23,019 nucleotides of DNA from positions 1 through 23,019 of the forward strand of contig CALAMB010000215.1 of assembly GCA_937925645.1 (NCBI GenBank). Direction: 5' to 3'. This DNA comes from an uncultured Acidobacteriota bacterium. GTDB lineage: Bacteria; Acidobacteriota; JAAYUB01. The translations under genes were made by a program, and so were the position numbers. The notes under the pieces were generated by a model. It saw only the letters and a program-made list of their open reading frames with translations. It was not told the origin of the DNA and made no database searches. Below are positions 7,016 to 14,132 of the stretch, one piece after another (position 1 is the first letter of the stretch; every line of letters starts with the position of its first letter).

Positions 7016-8095
7016 TCATTTGGCCGGGGAGGCGGCCACCAGCCCCGCCGCGATCAACTGGTCCAGTTCCCGAACGCTGATCGCGGTGCGGAAGCCCACG
7101 TCCGAGCAATGATAATCGTCGGCTTGCGCGGCCCGGAAAGGCAGCCGGCAATATTTGTTTTTCACCGTGAACGCGCCGCCCCTCACGACGTAATGGTTCG
7201 GGTTGTACTCCTCGTCGTGGGTGTTGCCGGGATAGGGACGATAGACGGAAATCGTCCACTCGGCGACGTTTCCGGCCAGATCGGATACCCCGAACTGAGA
7301 CAGGTCGGTGGCGAACGAGATCACGGGCAGGGCGTGCTTGCGGTCCGCCTCTTCGGTGTTCGCGTAGCCCTTGGTGAAATCGTTGCCCCACGGAAACAGG
7401 TAACCGCGGCTGGTCCGACCGGCCCATTCCCATTCCTGCTCGGACGGCAGGCGACGGAGCGCCCAGCGGGAATAAGCCATCGCGTCTTCCCAGGTCACGC
7501 CGGTCACGGGCAGGGGCTCGTCCTCGACCGGCGGGGTGTCGTCGTCCCAGCCGGGCGGCAGCCGGTGGTCGGTTTCCTGGACAAACTTGGCGTACTGGCC
7601 GATGGTGACCTCGGTGCGTTCGATGTAGTAAGGCTCCAGGTTGTACGGGTGGGCCGGAGTTTCGTTCCAGAACTTGGCTTTGTTGCGGTCCAGCCCGATG
7701 GTGGCGGTCCCGCCGGGAACGTAGACCATGTTCTCCAGGAATATGTCCGCCGGGATCGGGGCCGGCTTTGCGGCGGCCGATGTGAGCCGCACCTTGAAAT
7801 TTGCCTGAATGGGCGCAGTGGACTGGGCCAGCCGCGCCAGGACGTGGGTGGCATCGACCACCTGCGCGACCTGGATGCTGCCGACCACAACGTCCCGGGA
7901 GGCGCCCTCCGCGACGACCGTGTAGTACACTTCGCCCCGGGCGCCCATCAGGGGTCCGGCATCGGGTACCTTGAGCAGCAACTGCCCGTCGGGCTGGATC
8001 TGTTCGATGGATGCGGCGACGTCCGCCGCGCTCACGCAGACGGCGAAGCCGAACAACAGCAGGAAGATGATGGAGAGCTTATGAGGGTCTTTCAT
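7016..8095 (-). CDS. Secreted SUMF1/formylglycine-generating-enzyme-like protein
   Basis: This 359-residue protein has a signal peptide (about residues 1-23), an N-terminal beta-rich region of unknown type (about 24-110) and a SUMF1/FGE-like domain (about 122-340). Fold landmarks are MVYVPGGTATIGLD, PYYIERTEVTIGQYAKF, PVTGVTWEDAMAYSRW, RLPSEQEWEWA, DLAGNVAEW and the ending VVRGGAF...VGFR. In true FGE two nearby cysteines bind copper and activate oxygen. Here only the second is kept (Cys316), and the first position is Val311 in GGAFTVKNKYC, so sulfatase-type formylglycine formation is unlikely. A good Shine-Dalgarno (GAGGTG) lies 4 bases before the ATG. The gene overlaps the PEGA-like gene by 17 bases. 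A structural or polysaccharide-related role is possible. Confidence 0.85.
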   Translation of the reverse strand: MKDPHKLSIIFLLLFGFAVCVSAADVAASIEQIQPDGQLLLKVPDAGPLMGARGEVYYTVVAEGASRDVVVGSIQVAQVVDATHVLARLAQSTAPIQANFKVRLTSAAAKPAPIPADIFLENMVYVPGGTATIGLDRNKAKFWNETPAHPYNLEPYYIERTEVTIGQYAKFVQETDHRLPPGWDDDTPPVEDEPLPVTGVTWEDAMAYSRWALRRLPSEQEWEWAGRTSRGYLFPWGNDFTKGYANTEEADRKHALPVISFATDLSQFGVSDLAGNVAEWTISVYRPYPGNTHDEEYNPNHYVVRGGAFTVKNKYCRLPFRAAQADDYHCSDVGFRTAISVRELDQLIAAGLVAASPAK

Positions 8096-8999
8096 GTTTC
8101 ACCTCTTCGATTTCAATAAAGTGTTCGGGCACGTCTTTGCCCCGGAATACCCGAAATCCCTTGGCCGCCATCATTTCCCGCCAACGCAGGTCGCCGAGAA
8201 ATTCGGGCTCGTTCGAGACGGGCGGTTCGGATTCGCAGGCGTTGAATACCGACTCGCTGTCATCGGGCGTCGGCGCTCCCGTTGAACATTCGGTGGTCGA
8301 AGCACCGAAACGCTTGCGATACCGGCTGATCAGCAGAAAAAACACTCCCAACCCCAGGGCGGAGACGATGGACAGAGCCAGGAGCCAGCCATTCAACCCG
8401 CCGGCTGGCGTGAATTCGATGACCGGTTCGGGCGGCGGTGAGGGAGGGTGCGCCGAGACGGTCCGGATCGATTCGAGTATGTTCGACCGCTGCGCCGGTG
8501 CGGTCGGTGGCGCGAGGGCGACTGCCGGCTTGGGTTGCTCACGTGCAGGAGCGGCCTGGCGCGCCGTCCGGACGGGGACTGCCGCTGGAGGCTGCGAACG
8601 CGGCGCAGCCGTCGCAACGACCGTCGGCTGTGGACTTCGGTCCAGGAGATCCGCAGACGGCTCGATGACAGGTAAAGGAGCCGGGGCGGGGAGTAACTCC
8701 ATCGTCAGCGCCTGGCCGGGCAGGCAGGTGACATCTTTTTCCAGCACAGAATCCCCAGACACTTTGAAGGAAAAGTGGTGTGGTCCAGCCGGGATCGCGG
8801 ACAGGGAGAATACTCCCTGGTCCGGCACCGTGCCGATCCAGGTCCCGTCCAGAAAAACATCAGCGTGCGGGGGACAACGGTGGAAGATGATGCTGGACCC
8901 GTCCGGGGGAATGTCGGCCGTTACCCAAGGCAGGCCGCACGTGCAAACGCACAGTGCAGCCCAAACGATCACTGATCGGCAACGGCTGATCGGAGGCAT
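8079..8999 (-). CDS. PEGA-like membrane protein with proline-rich linker
   Basis: The 306-residue product has an N-terminal signal or anchor segment (about 8-28). A single PEGA-like beta domain follows (about 36-103), with the typical ADVFLDGTWIGTVP and AIPAGPHHFSFKV strands. Next come a long Pro/Ala-rich linker (about 104-195), one membrane helix (about 204-224) and a polar 80-residue tail. The PEGA domain would lie in the periplasm and the tail in the cytoplasm if the first segment is cleaved. PEGA domains are found in many surface proteins but their function is poorly known. It follows the FecR-like gene by 19 bases and overlaps the SUMF1-like gene, so all three are probably one transcript. 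No specific function can be assigned. Confidence 0.78.
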   Translation of the reverse strand: MPPISRCRSVIVWAALCVCTCGLPWVTADIPPDGSSIIFHRCPPHADVFLDGTWIGTVPDQGVFSLSAIPAGPHHFSFKVSGDSVLEKDVTCLPGQALTMELLPAPAPLPVIEPSADLLDRSPQPTVVATAAPRSQPPAAVPVRTARQAAPAREQPKPAVALAPPTAPAQRSNILESIRTVSAHPPSPPPEPVIEFTPAGGLNGWLLALSIVSALGLGVFFLLISRYRKRFGASTTECSTGAPTPDDSESVFNACESEPPVSNEPEFLGDLRWREMMAAKGFRVFRGKDVPEHFIEIEEVKHERPS

Positions 9000-9018
9000 G
9001 GCCAGAGACTCCCGATCG

Positions 9019-9672
9019 TCAGCTGGGGCTGGCCACCGGTTCGTCGTCGTCGGTTATCGCGTAAATAATGATGCCCGTCGCCGCGCCGCCCTCGATCAGG
9101 CCGACGATGATGGGCAGGCGCAGGTTCTTGATGGGATCCCCGTGGCCCGTCCATGCCGTGGCTCCGACGCAGGCTTCCTGGCGGGGTTTGACGGTCGCCT
9201 TCTCACCAGACGGCACCGCCTGCACCTGCAGTTCGCCTTCATACGCCTGGACGCGGTCCTCGGCTTCAGTGTTTTCCATCATCCCGAAAAAGCGGGTTTC
9301 GGTTTTCAGGGGGGTCATCACGGATGTTTCGCTCTGAATCGCTGTCCGGATGTCCTTGGGGAAGATGAAGGCCACCTTGCCCTGTTCCAGCCGCACCCGG
9401 ATCTCACCGTCCTGCGACAGCAGCTGGATGCGTGTTTTCGGGAACAGCTGGATGGTGCCCCGGTTGGCCAGTTCGATCACCGTGGAATCCTTGTGCGCGG
9501 TCAGACGGTCCCCCTGAAAAATGGTTCCGCCCACCGGCATCTCGGTGGAGCCGATCAGGGCGGGGCTCCCGGCCACGATCTCGCCGAGCGGCGTCATCTG
9601 GCCGTTGGCCGGAATGACGGCGAACGCGGAAAGCATGGCCAGCACAGCACAATACCCGACAAGCTTCCTCAT
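9019..9672 (-). CDS. FecR-like domain protein with C-terminal membrane helix
   Basis: This 217-residue protein has a signal peptide (about 1-24) and a FecR-like beta domain. Its pattern is VGGTIFQGDRLTAHKDSTVIELANRGTIQLFPKT, covering about residues 47-80, followed by RVRLEQGKVAFIF and a second strand set with VQAYEGELQVQAV. A membrane helix lies near the end (about 186-205), with an acidic tail. Classical FecR is an anti-sigma regulator with an N-terminal cytoplasmic part; this one lacks it and has no sigma factor beside it, so it is not a FecIR signalling pair. Domains of this kind also occur in surface and polysaccharide loci. The ATG at 9672 has GAGGT 5 bases upstream and begins a clean signal peptide, so it is preferred over an in-frame start at 9699. 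Confidence 0.8.
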   Translation of the reverse strand: MRKLVGYCAVLAMLSAFAVIPANGQMTPLGEIVAGSPALIGSTEMPVGGTIFQGDRLTAHKDSTVIELANRGTIQLFPKTRIQLLSQDGEIRVRLEQGKVAFIFPKDIRTAIQSETSVMTPLKTETRFFGMMENTEAEDRVQAYEGELQVQAVPSGEKATVKPRQEACVGATAWTGHGDPIKNLRLPIIVGLIEGGAATGIIIYAITDDDEPVASPS

Positions 9673-9736
9673 GTTGCACCTCATCACGAATATGAGCATA
9701 ACAAAATTCCGTTTTTAGTATATTTCTCTGGCGACG

Positions 9737-9765
9737 ATTTCAATACAACACCATATCATTGTCAA
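9737..9765 (-). promoter_or_regulatory. Candidate promoter upstream of the FecR-like gene
   Basis: The minus strand carries a perfect -35 TTGACA overlapping the stop codon of the kinase gene, a 17-base spacer and a modest -10 TGAAAT. A second -10-like TATACT lies at 9717-9722. The 89-base gap to the FecR-like gene is AT-rich against its surroundings. This suggests that the accessory genes can be transcribed apart from the Wza/Wzc genes. Confidence 0.45.
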
Positions 9766-12101
9766 GCGCGCTTTGAATGATATTTATCGCCATATTGATA
9801 ATAATGATACTTGGAGTAGTAGTAATCGGAACTGCGCAGATTGGCGGCGTTGATGAGAATGCCGAGCACCTTTGCGTTGATCAGCTGGAGGTCTTTCTGC
9901 GCCTGCCGCAGCACCTGTTTCGGCGTTTCGCCGCTGCGGATGACCAGGATGATCCCGTCGGTGAAACGGGAGATGATGCGCGAGTCGCTCACCGACAGGA
10001 GCGGCGGGCTATCGATGATGATGTGATCGAAGTATTCCTTCAGGATCTCCAGCGCCTGCTTGAGCCGCATCGACGAGAGCAATTCGGCCGGGTTGGGCGG
10101 GATGGGCCCGGCGGTGATCACGAACAGGTTTTCAATCTCGGTGGAATGGATGAGGGGCGAGATTTCGGACGCCCCGGCCAGGAAGCTGCTGAACCCGAGC
10201 GAATTGTCCAGATTGAATATGTTGTGCAGGCGGGGCTTGCGCAGGTCCAGGTCCAGCAGGAGCACGCGCTTGCCCGTCTGGGCGAACGCGACCGCGGTGT
10301 TGGTTGAGACGGTGGTTTTCCCCTCCGACGGTCGCGGCGAAGTGAACAGAACGGTGTGGGGCGGACCATCCGAGTTGGAGAGCAGGATCGACGTCCGGAG
10401 CGAACGGAATGCTTCGGCCAGGCTGGTCGTGGGCTCGTTATGGACGATGAGCTCGACGGAGTTGCCGTTCCTGGGTGTCGAGGCGGGGACCACCTGCATG
10501 ACCTTAGCCCTGTTTGCGGCGGCCACGGCTTTCGGCATGGATTCCGCCTGCGGGATGACGCCCAGGGATGGCAGGGTGGTGAGCTGCTCCACCTGGTCGG
10601 GCGTCTTCACGGTGTTGTCGATGTATTCGATGAAGAACGCCAGCCCGACACCGAGCAGCAGGCCGATGAGCATTCCCATAAGCAGGTTTCGAACAGGATT
10701 CGGCTTGAAGGGCGCCATCGGCGTTTCGGCTCGTTCCACGATCCGGATGTTGCTCGACTTGAGGCCGGCGGCGACGGATGCCTCTTTCAGGCGGGAGAGC
10801 ATCCCCTCGTACACGTTCTTGTTGGTCTCCACCTCGCGCTGGAGGATGTTGTACTGGATCAGGCTCTCCTTGAGCAGGTTGGCCTGAATCTTCTGCTCGT
10901 CCATCGCCGCCTGCAGGAGCTTCTCCCGCTTGGCGGCCGTTTCATACTCGGTGATGATGGACTTGATCGCCGTCTGTTTCTCGCGATTCAACTGGGAATT
11001 GGTTTCGGTGATCTGGTTTTTCAGTTCTTGAATCGCCGGCCAGTCATCCTTGAATTTGGAGGACTGCTTGGCCAACTCCTGGTTCAGGCCCGAGAGCTTG
11101 CGCTCCAATTCCTCAATCAAACTGTTTCTCAGGCTGGACGGGAAGTTGGCGATGGGATCCTTGATCCCGCGGATGGTCAGGTACAGGGACTCGCGCCGGA
11201 TCCGGTCGGTCTGGGATTCGGTGAGAGCGGTGCTCAGCTCGTTGAGCTTCTGCAGGACCACGTCCTGCTGGTTGGCCGAAACCATGATCCCTTTCTCGCG
11301 GGAGTAGTTGATGAGGTTCTCTTCGGATTTTTCCAGCCGGGCTTTCAGGCTGGTGAGCTGACGTTTCAGGAATTCCGTGGCCTGCAAAGCGGCGTTGTAC
11401 CGCGCTTCGAAGTTGAGCTGGATGAACTCATCGGCGGCGGTATTCGTGACCTGGCTGGCGAGTTCAGGATAAGGCGAAATATAGCTGACGCGGATCAGAT
11501 GACTGTCCCGGACCGGTTCCACCTGCAAGCCGCCCTGCACGATGCCGGAGTGGGGTGAGTACGCCTCGTCTACATCGGGATTGGCCAATGCGTCGTCCAG
11601 GTCCGAATAGATGTCATCGTCGGCCCTCGGAGCTTTTTTGCCCGGCCTGGCTGCCGGAGGTGTTTCTGCCCCCTTCGTGACGAAACGCGGATCCTGGTCC
11701 AGATGGAGCGCGTAAACGACCCGAGAGGCCAGCGACTTGCTCTGGAGAATGGCACACTGAGTCTGGATGTACTCGGCTTGTTGCCAGGGCGCGGTTTCAT
11801 TGACAAAGTCCTGATACGGGAGAATGTTGGGCGTACTGACTTCGATCTGAAGGGTCGCCGTTGCGGAATACAGCGGCGTCTGACGCAATGTCCACAGGTA
11901 AGCGGTGGCAGCGGCGACGATAAAGCAAAGGACGATGAGCCATTTGCGTTTAACGATCACCCTCCAGTAATCCAGCAGGTGAATCTCGTTTTCGGACGCG
12001 GGCGGGACGACCAGCTGATAGGTCGGCGCCGTCAGGACGGCCGGTGGCCTGGGCTCGGATTCACTTGGAGGCAATACGGGTAAGAGCGGGTTGTTAACCA
12101 T
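9762..12101 (-). CDS. Wzc-type polysaccharide co-polymerase / tyrosine autokinase (BY-kinase)
   Basis: This 779-residue protein fuses a Wzz-type chain-length domain with a cytoplasmic BY-kinase, as in proteobacterial Wzc. Membrane helices lie at about 54-71 and 472-491, the second preceded by the proline-rich PMAPFKPNPV typical of Wzz. Between them is a long periplasmic coiled-coil region (about 240-445). The kinase part has Walker A (SPRPSEGKTT, about 588-597), Walker A' (LLLDLDLRKP, 614-623) and Walker B (HIIIDSPP, 693-700). The C-terminus is a tyrosine cluster with eight tyrosines between residues 760 and 774, the expected autophosphorylation sites. It starts 2 bases after the exporter gene, so they form one unit controlling polymer length and export. 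A charged insertion at about 144-180 in the periplasmic part looks lineage-specific. Confidence 0.95.
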   Translation of the reverse strand: MVNNPLLPVLPPSESEPRPPAVLTAPTYQLVVPPASENEIHLLDYWRVIVKRKWLIVLCFIVAAATAYLWTLRQTPLYSATATLQIEVSTPNILPYQDFVNETAPWQQAEYIQTQCAILQSKSLASRVVYALHLDQDPRFVTKGAETPPAARPGKKAPRADDDIYSDLDDALANPDVDEAYSPHSGIVQGGLQVEPVRDSHLIRVSYISPYPELASQVTNTAADEFIQLNFEARYNAALQATEFLKRQLTSLKARLEKSEENLINYSREKGIMVSANQQDVVLQKLNELSTALTESQTDRIRRESLYLTIRGIKDPIANFPSSLRNSLIEELERKLSGLNQELAKQSSKFKDDWPAIQELKNQITETNSQLNREKQTAIKSIITEYETAAKREKLLQAAMDEQKIQANLLKESLIQYNILQREVETNKNVYEGMLSRLKEASVAAGLKSSNIRIVERAETPMAPFKPNPVRNLLMGMLIGLLLGVGLAFFIEYIDNTVKTPDQVEQLTTLPSLGVIPQAESMPKAVAAANRAKVMQVVPASTPRNGNSVELIVHNEPTTSLAEAFRSLRTSILLSNSDGPPHTVLFTSPRPSEGKTTVSTNTAVAFAQTGKRVLLLDLDLRKPRLHNIFNLDNSLGFSSFLAGASEISPLIHSTEIENLFVITAGPIPPNPAELLSSMRLKQALEILKEYFDHIIIDSPPLLSVSDSRIISRFTDGIILVIRSGETPKQVLRQAQKDLQLINAKVLGILINAANLRSSDYYYSKYHYYQYGDKYHSKRA

Positions 12102-12103
12102 GA

Positions 12104-13087
12104 TTAAAAGGCGAGGAGCAATCCCCAGTAAATGAAATTCGGAACACTGGAGAGCATGGCCTGGCTGATCCCCTTGGCCTTGGAATTGGGGATGTACAGC
12201 ATGTCGTTTTCCTGCAAGGAAAAGTCATCGCCTGTGCCCTTGAGTATTTTGTCGAAATTGATGGCCATCACGGTCCGTTGTCCGTCAGGTAACGCCCGCA
12301 CGAGCCGGGTGTCGGACAGCTTGGACGTTTTCGTGAAGCCCCCCGCCGTGGTCAGCGCTTCACTGAGCCGGATATCCTTTTTCGGCGGGATGGGATAGGC
12401 GCCGGGCTTGCCGACGTCGCCGATGACATAGTAGATGCGATCCACCCGCTTGGGCACGTGGATGATGTCGCCGGCCTGGACGGGAACGTTGAGCTCGGGA
12501 TTGCCGTTCTCCAACAGGTCGATCAGGCTGATTTCCACCTGCTGCGATGTGCCGGTCTCGTCCTGGCGGCTGATGGTGCACGCGTCGCCGGCGGTGGCGG
12601 TGAATCCGCCGGCCAGCGACAGCAGGTCCACCAGCCGCATGAAGTGGGTGAGCTGGTACGTGCCGGGCTTGCTGATCTCGCCAAGCACGTGCACCGGCTG
12701 GGAACGGTATTCCTTGATCGAGACCATCACGTGGGGATCCTGGAGCACGGAATCAGCCAGCAGCGATTCCAACTTCGCCTGGAGTTCCGCCGTGTTCAGT
12801 CCCTCCACCCGGACGATGGAGAGGAACGGCAGCATGATCGTGCCGTCCTGGGCCACCTGTACCTCGGTCTTCAGTTCCGGCACGCCGAACACATCCACCG
12901 TGATGACGTCACCGGGCCCCAGGACGTAATTGGCGGCCGGGTTGGAACGGATGCGGATGAATTCAAGCAGGGTGTTTTTCTTGACGGTCTGATCGATGGA
13001 GAGAGAAGTCGGCGCGGCGCCCTGGCCGAACAGTGGTGCGGATAGAACAATTCCTGTGATTGTAAAAAGCAGAAAAATCTGTTTCAT
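12104..13087 (-). CDS. Wza-type outer-membrane polysaccharide export protein
   Basis: The 327-residue product has a signal peptide (about 1-22, without a lipobox cysteine). A polysaccharide export (PES) domain follows (about 53-126; YVLGPGDVITVDVFGVPEL and VAQDGTIMLPFL), then two SLBB repeats (about 131-210 and 217-300; VHVLGEISKPGTYQL and YVIGDVGKPGAYPIP). The C-terminal segment (about 305-327, ending FIYWGLLLAF) could be the amphipathic helix that forms the outer-membrane pore in Wza. The ATG at 13087 is chosen over an in-frame start at 13189 because AGGGG precedes it and the signal peptide begins there. The lack of a lipidation cysteine differs from E. coli Wza. It partners with the downstream BY-kinase. 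Confidence 0.94.
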   Translation of the reverse strand: MKQIFLLFTITGIVLSAPLFGQGAAPTSLSIDQTVKKNTLLEFIRIRSNPAANYVLGPGDVITVDVFGVPELKTEVQVAQDGTIMLPFLSIVRVEGLNTAELQAKLESLLADSVLQDPHVMVSIKEYRSQPVHVLGEISKPGTYQLTHFMRLVDLLSLAGGFTATAGDACTISRQDETGTSQQVEISLIDLLENGNPELNVPVQAGDIIHVPKRVDRIYYVIGDVGKPGAYPIPPKKDIRLSEALTTAGGFTKTSKLSDTRLVRALPDGQRTVMAINFDKILKGTGDDFSLQENDMLYIPNSKAKGISQAMLSSVPNFIYWGLLLAF

Positions 13088-13143
13088 TGTCCCCTGGTAA
13101 CCGTCCGATTTGCACATCACGTTGAAAGTTGTTGGACTGTTTT

Positions 13144-13166
13144 CCGACTGTGGTCGGCCCACCGAC
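13144..13166 (-). promoter_or_regulatory. Possible alternative hairpins in the leader of the export operon
   Basis: In the leader RNA (minus strand) three segments GTCGG, CCGAC and GTCGG follow each other, separated by TGGG and CACA. The middle one can pair with either neighbour, giving two mutually exclusive 5-base-pair hairpins. They sit about 57-79 bases upstream of the Wza start codon. No T-run follows, so this is not a classical attenuator. Function is speculative. Confidence 0.3.
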
Positions 13167-13218
13167 TGCCTATTCAACGACCTAATCAAGTATCCATATC
13201 CACTCAGATAAACAGTGT

Positions 13219-13247
13219 ATCATAATATGTCACAAAGAGCCGGTCAA
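13219..13247 (-). promoter_or_regulatory. Sigma-70-type promoter of the Wza/Wzc operon
   Basis: The minus strand reads TTGACC, a 17-base spacer, then TATGAT, each box matching 5 of 6 consensus bases. The -35 lies inside the last codons of galU. Transcription would start near 13212, giving a leader of about 125 bases before the Wza ATG, long enough to carry regulatory RNA structure. Confidence 0.7.
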
Positions 13248-14126
13248 TGATAATGTGTTCAAATAACTGGATAACTCCGCTTGGTATTCGGGTCGCGACA
13301 GCGCCATTGCCACGATGGTTTTGATGTACCCGATGGGTTCGCCGGTGTCATAGCGTTGTCCCGAATACGGTTGGGCCACGACCAGGCCCCGGTCGGCCAG
13401 CCGGTTGATGGGTTCCGTCTGGTAAAACTCGCCGTCACGGGGCGCGCGCGCCAATTCGTGGAGGACCGGAAAAATATCCGGGGTGTACAGGTAGCGCCCC
13501 AGCGAGACAAGGTGGCTGGGTTCCGACCCCGGCCGGGGCTTTTCCATCATCCGGCGGACGAAGCGGTGTCCGCCTCGCAGTTCGGCATCCACCACACCGT
13601 ACCGGGACACATCCTGTCCGCTCATGTCGAGCACGGACAGCACGGAACAGCCGCGCGGATGTTCAGGCGTGACCGTGGCCCGCCAGGTTTCGATGAGCTG
13701 TCCGGCGCAGGGAGGGTCGGGCATCAGATCGTCGGGGTAGGCGACCACGAACGGCGCCTGGCCGGCGAATCCTTCGCACAGCGTCAGGGCGTGGGCCGTG
13801 CCCCTCATTTCCCGCTGACGGATGAAGACGACGTTGACATCCGGCGGCGTGATGCGGGCCAGCTTGTCGCCGGCGTCTTCGTCCCGGAACACTGCTTCCA
13901 ACTCGGTGTCGCGGTCGAAATAGTCCTCAAGGGCTTTTTTCCGCCGGCTGGTGATGATCAGGATGTCGTGAATGCCCGACGCGATGAACTCGTCGATCAC
14001 GTACTGGATGGACGGCACTTCGACGATGGGCAGCATCTCTTTGGGCACCGTCTTGGTCACGGGCAGGAACCGCGTCCCGTAACCCGCCGCCAGGATGACC
14101 CCCTTGACCGGTGTCGGTTGACTCAT
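13230..14126 (-). CDS. galU: UTP-glucose-1-phosphate uridylyltransferase
   Basis: GalU makes UDP-glucose from UTP and glucose-1-phosphate, the entry sugar nucleotide for many envelope polysaccharides. The 298-residue length is typical. The nucleotide-binding signature is complete at the N-terminus (GVILAAGYGTRFLPVTKTVPKEMLPI, about residues 9-34), followed by the IQYVIDEFIASGI segment, VAYPDDL (about 132-138) and the sugar-binding region with YGVVDAE and GRYLYTPDIF. It begins 6 bases after glmS, with a GGAG in the end of that gene, so both are on one transcript. The neighbouring export genes suggest it supplies precursor for that polymer, though it will also serve the whole cell. Confidence 0.95.
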   Translation of the reverse strand: MSQPTPVKGVILAAGYGTRFLPVTKTVPKEMLPIVEVPSIQYVIDEFIASGIHDILIITSRRKKALEDYFDRDTELEAVFRDEDAGDKLARITPPDVNVVFIRQREMRGTAHALTLCEGFAGQAPFVVAYPDDLMPDPPCAGQLIETWRATVTPEHPRGCSVLSVLDMSGQDVSRYGVVDAELRGGHRFVRRMMEKPRPGSEPSHLVSLGRYLYTPDIFPVLHELARAPRDGEFYQTEPINRLADRGLVVAQPYSGQRYDTGEPIGYIKTIVAMALSRPEYQAELSSYLNTLSLTGSL

Positions 14127-14132
14127 GGTGGC

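Noticed and set aside
9019..9672. FecI/FecR sigma-antisigma signalling pair
   Set aside because: There is no sigma factor gene beside it, and the protein lacks the cytoplasmic N-terminal part of classical FecR.
6767..9780. Long rightward frames opposite the SUMF1-like, PEGA-like and FecR-like genes
   Set aside because: The leftward frames have signal peptides, good ribosome-binding sites and recognisable domains. The rightward ones have none.
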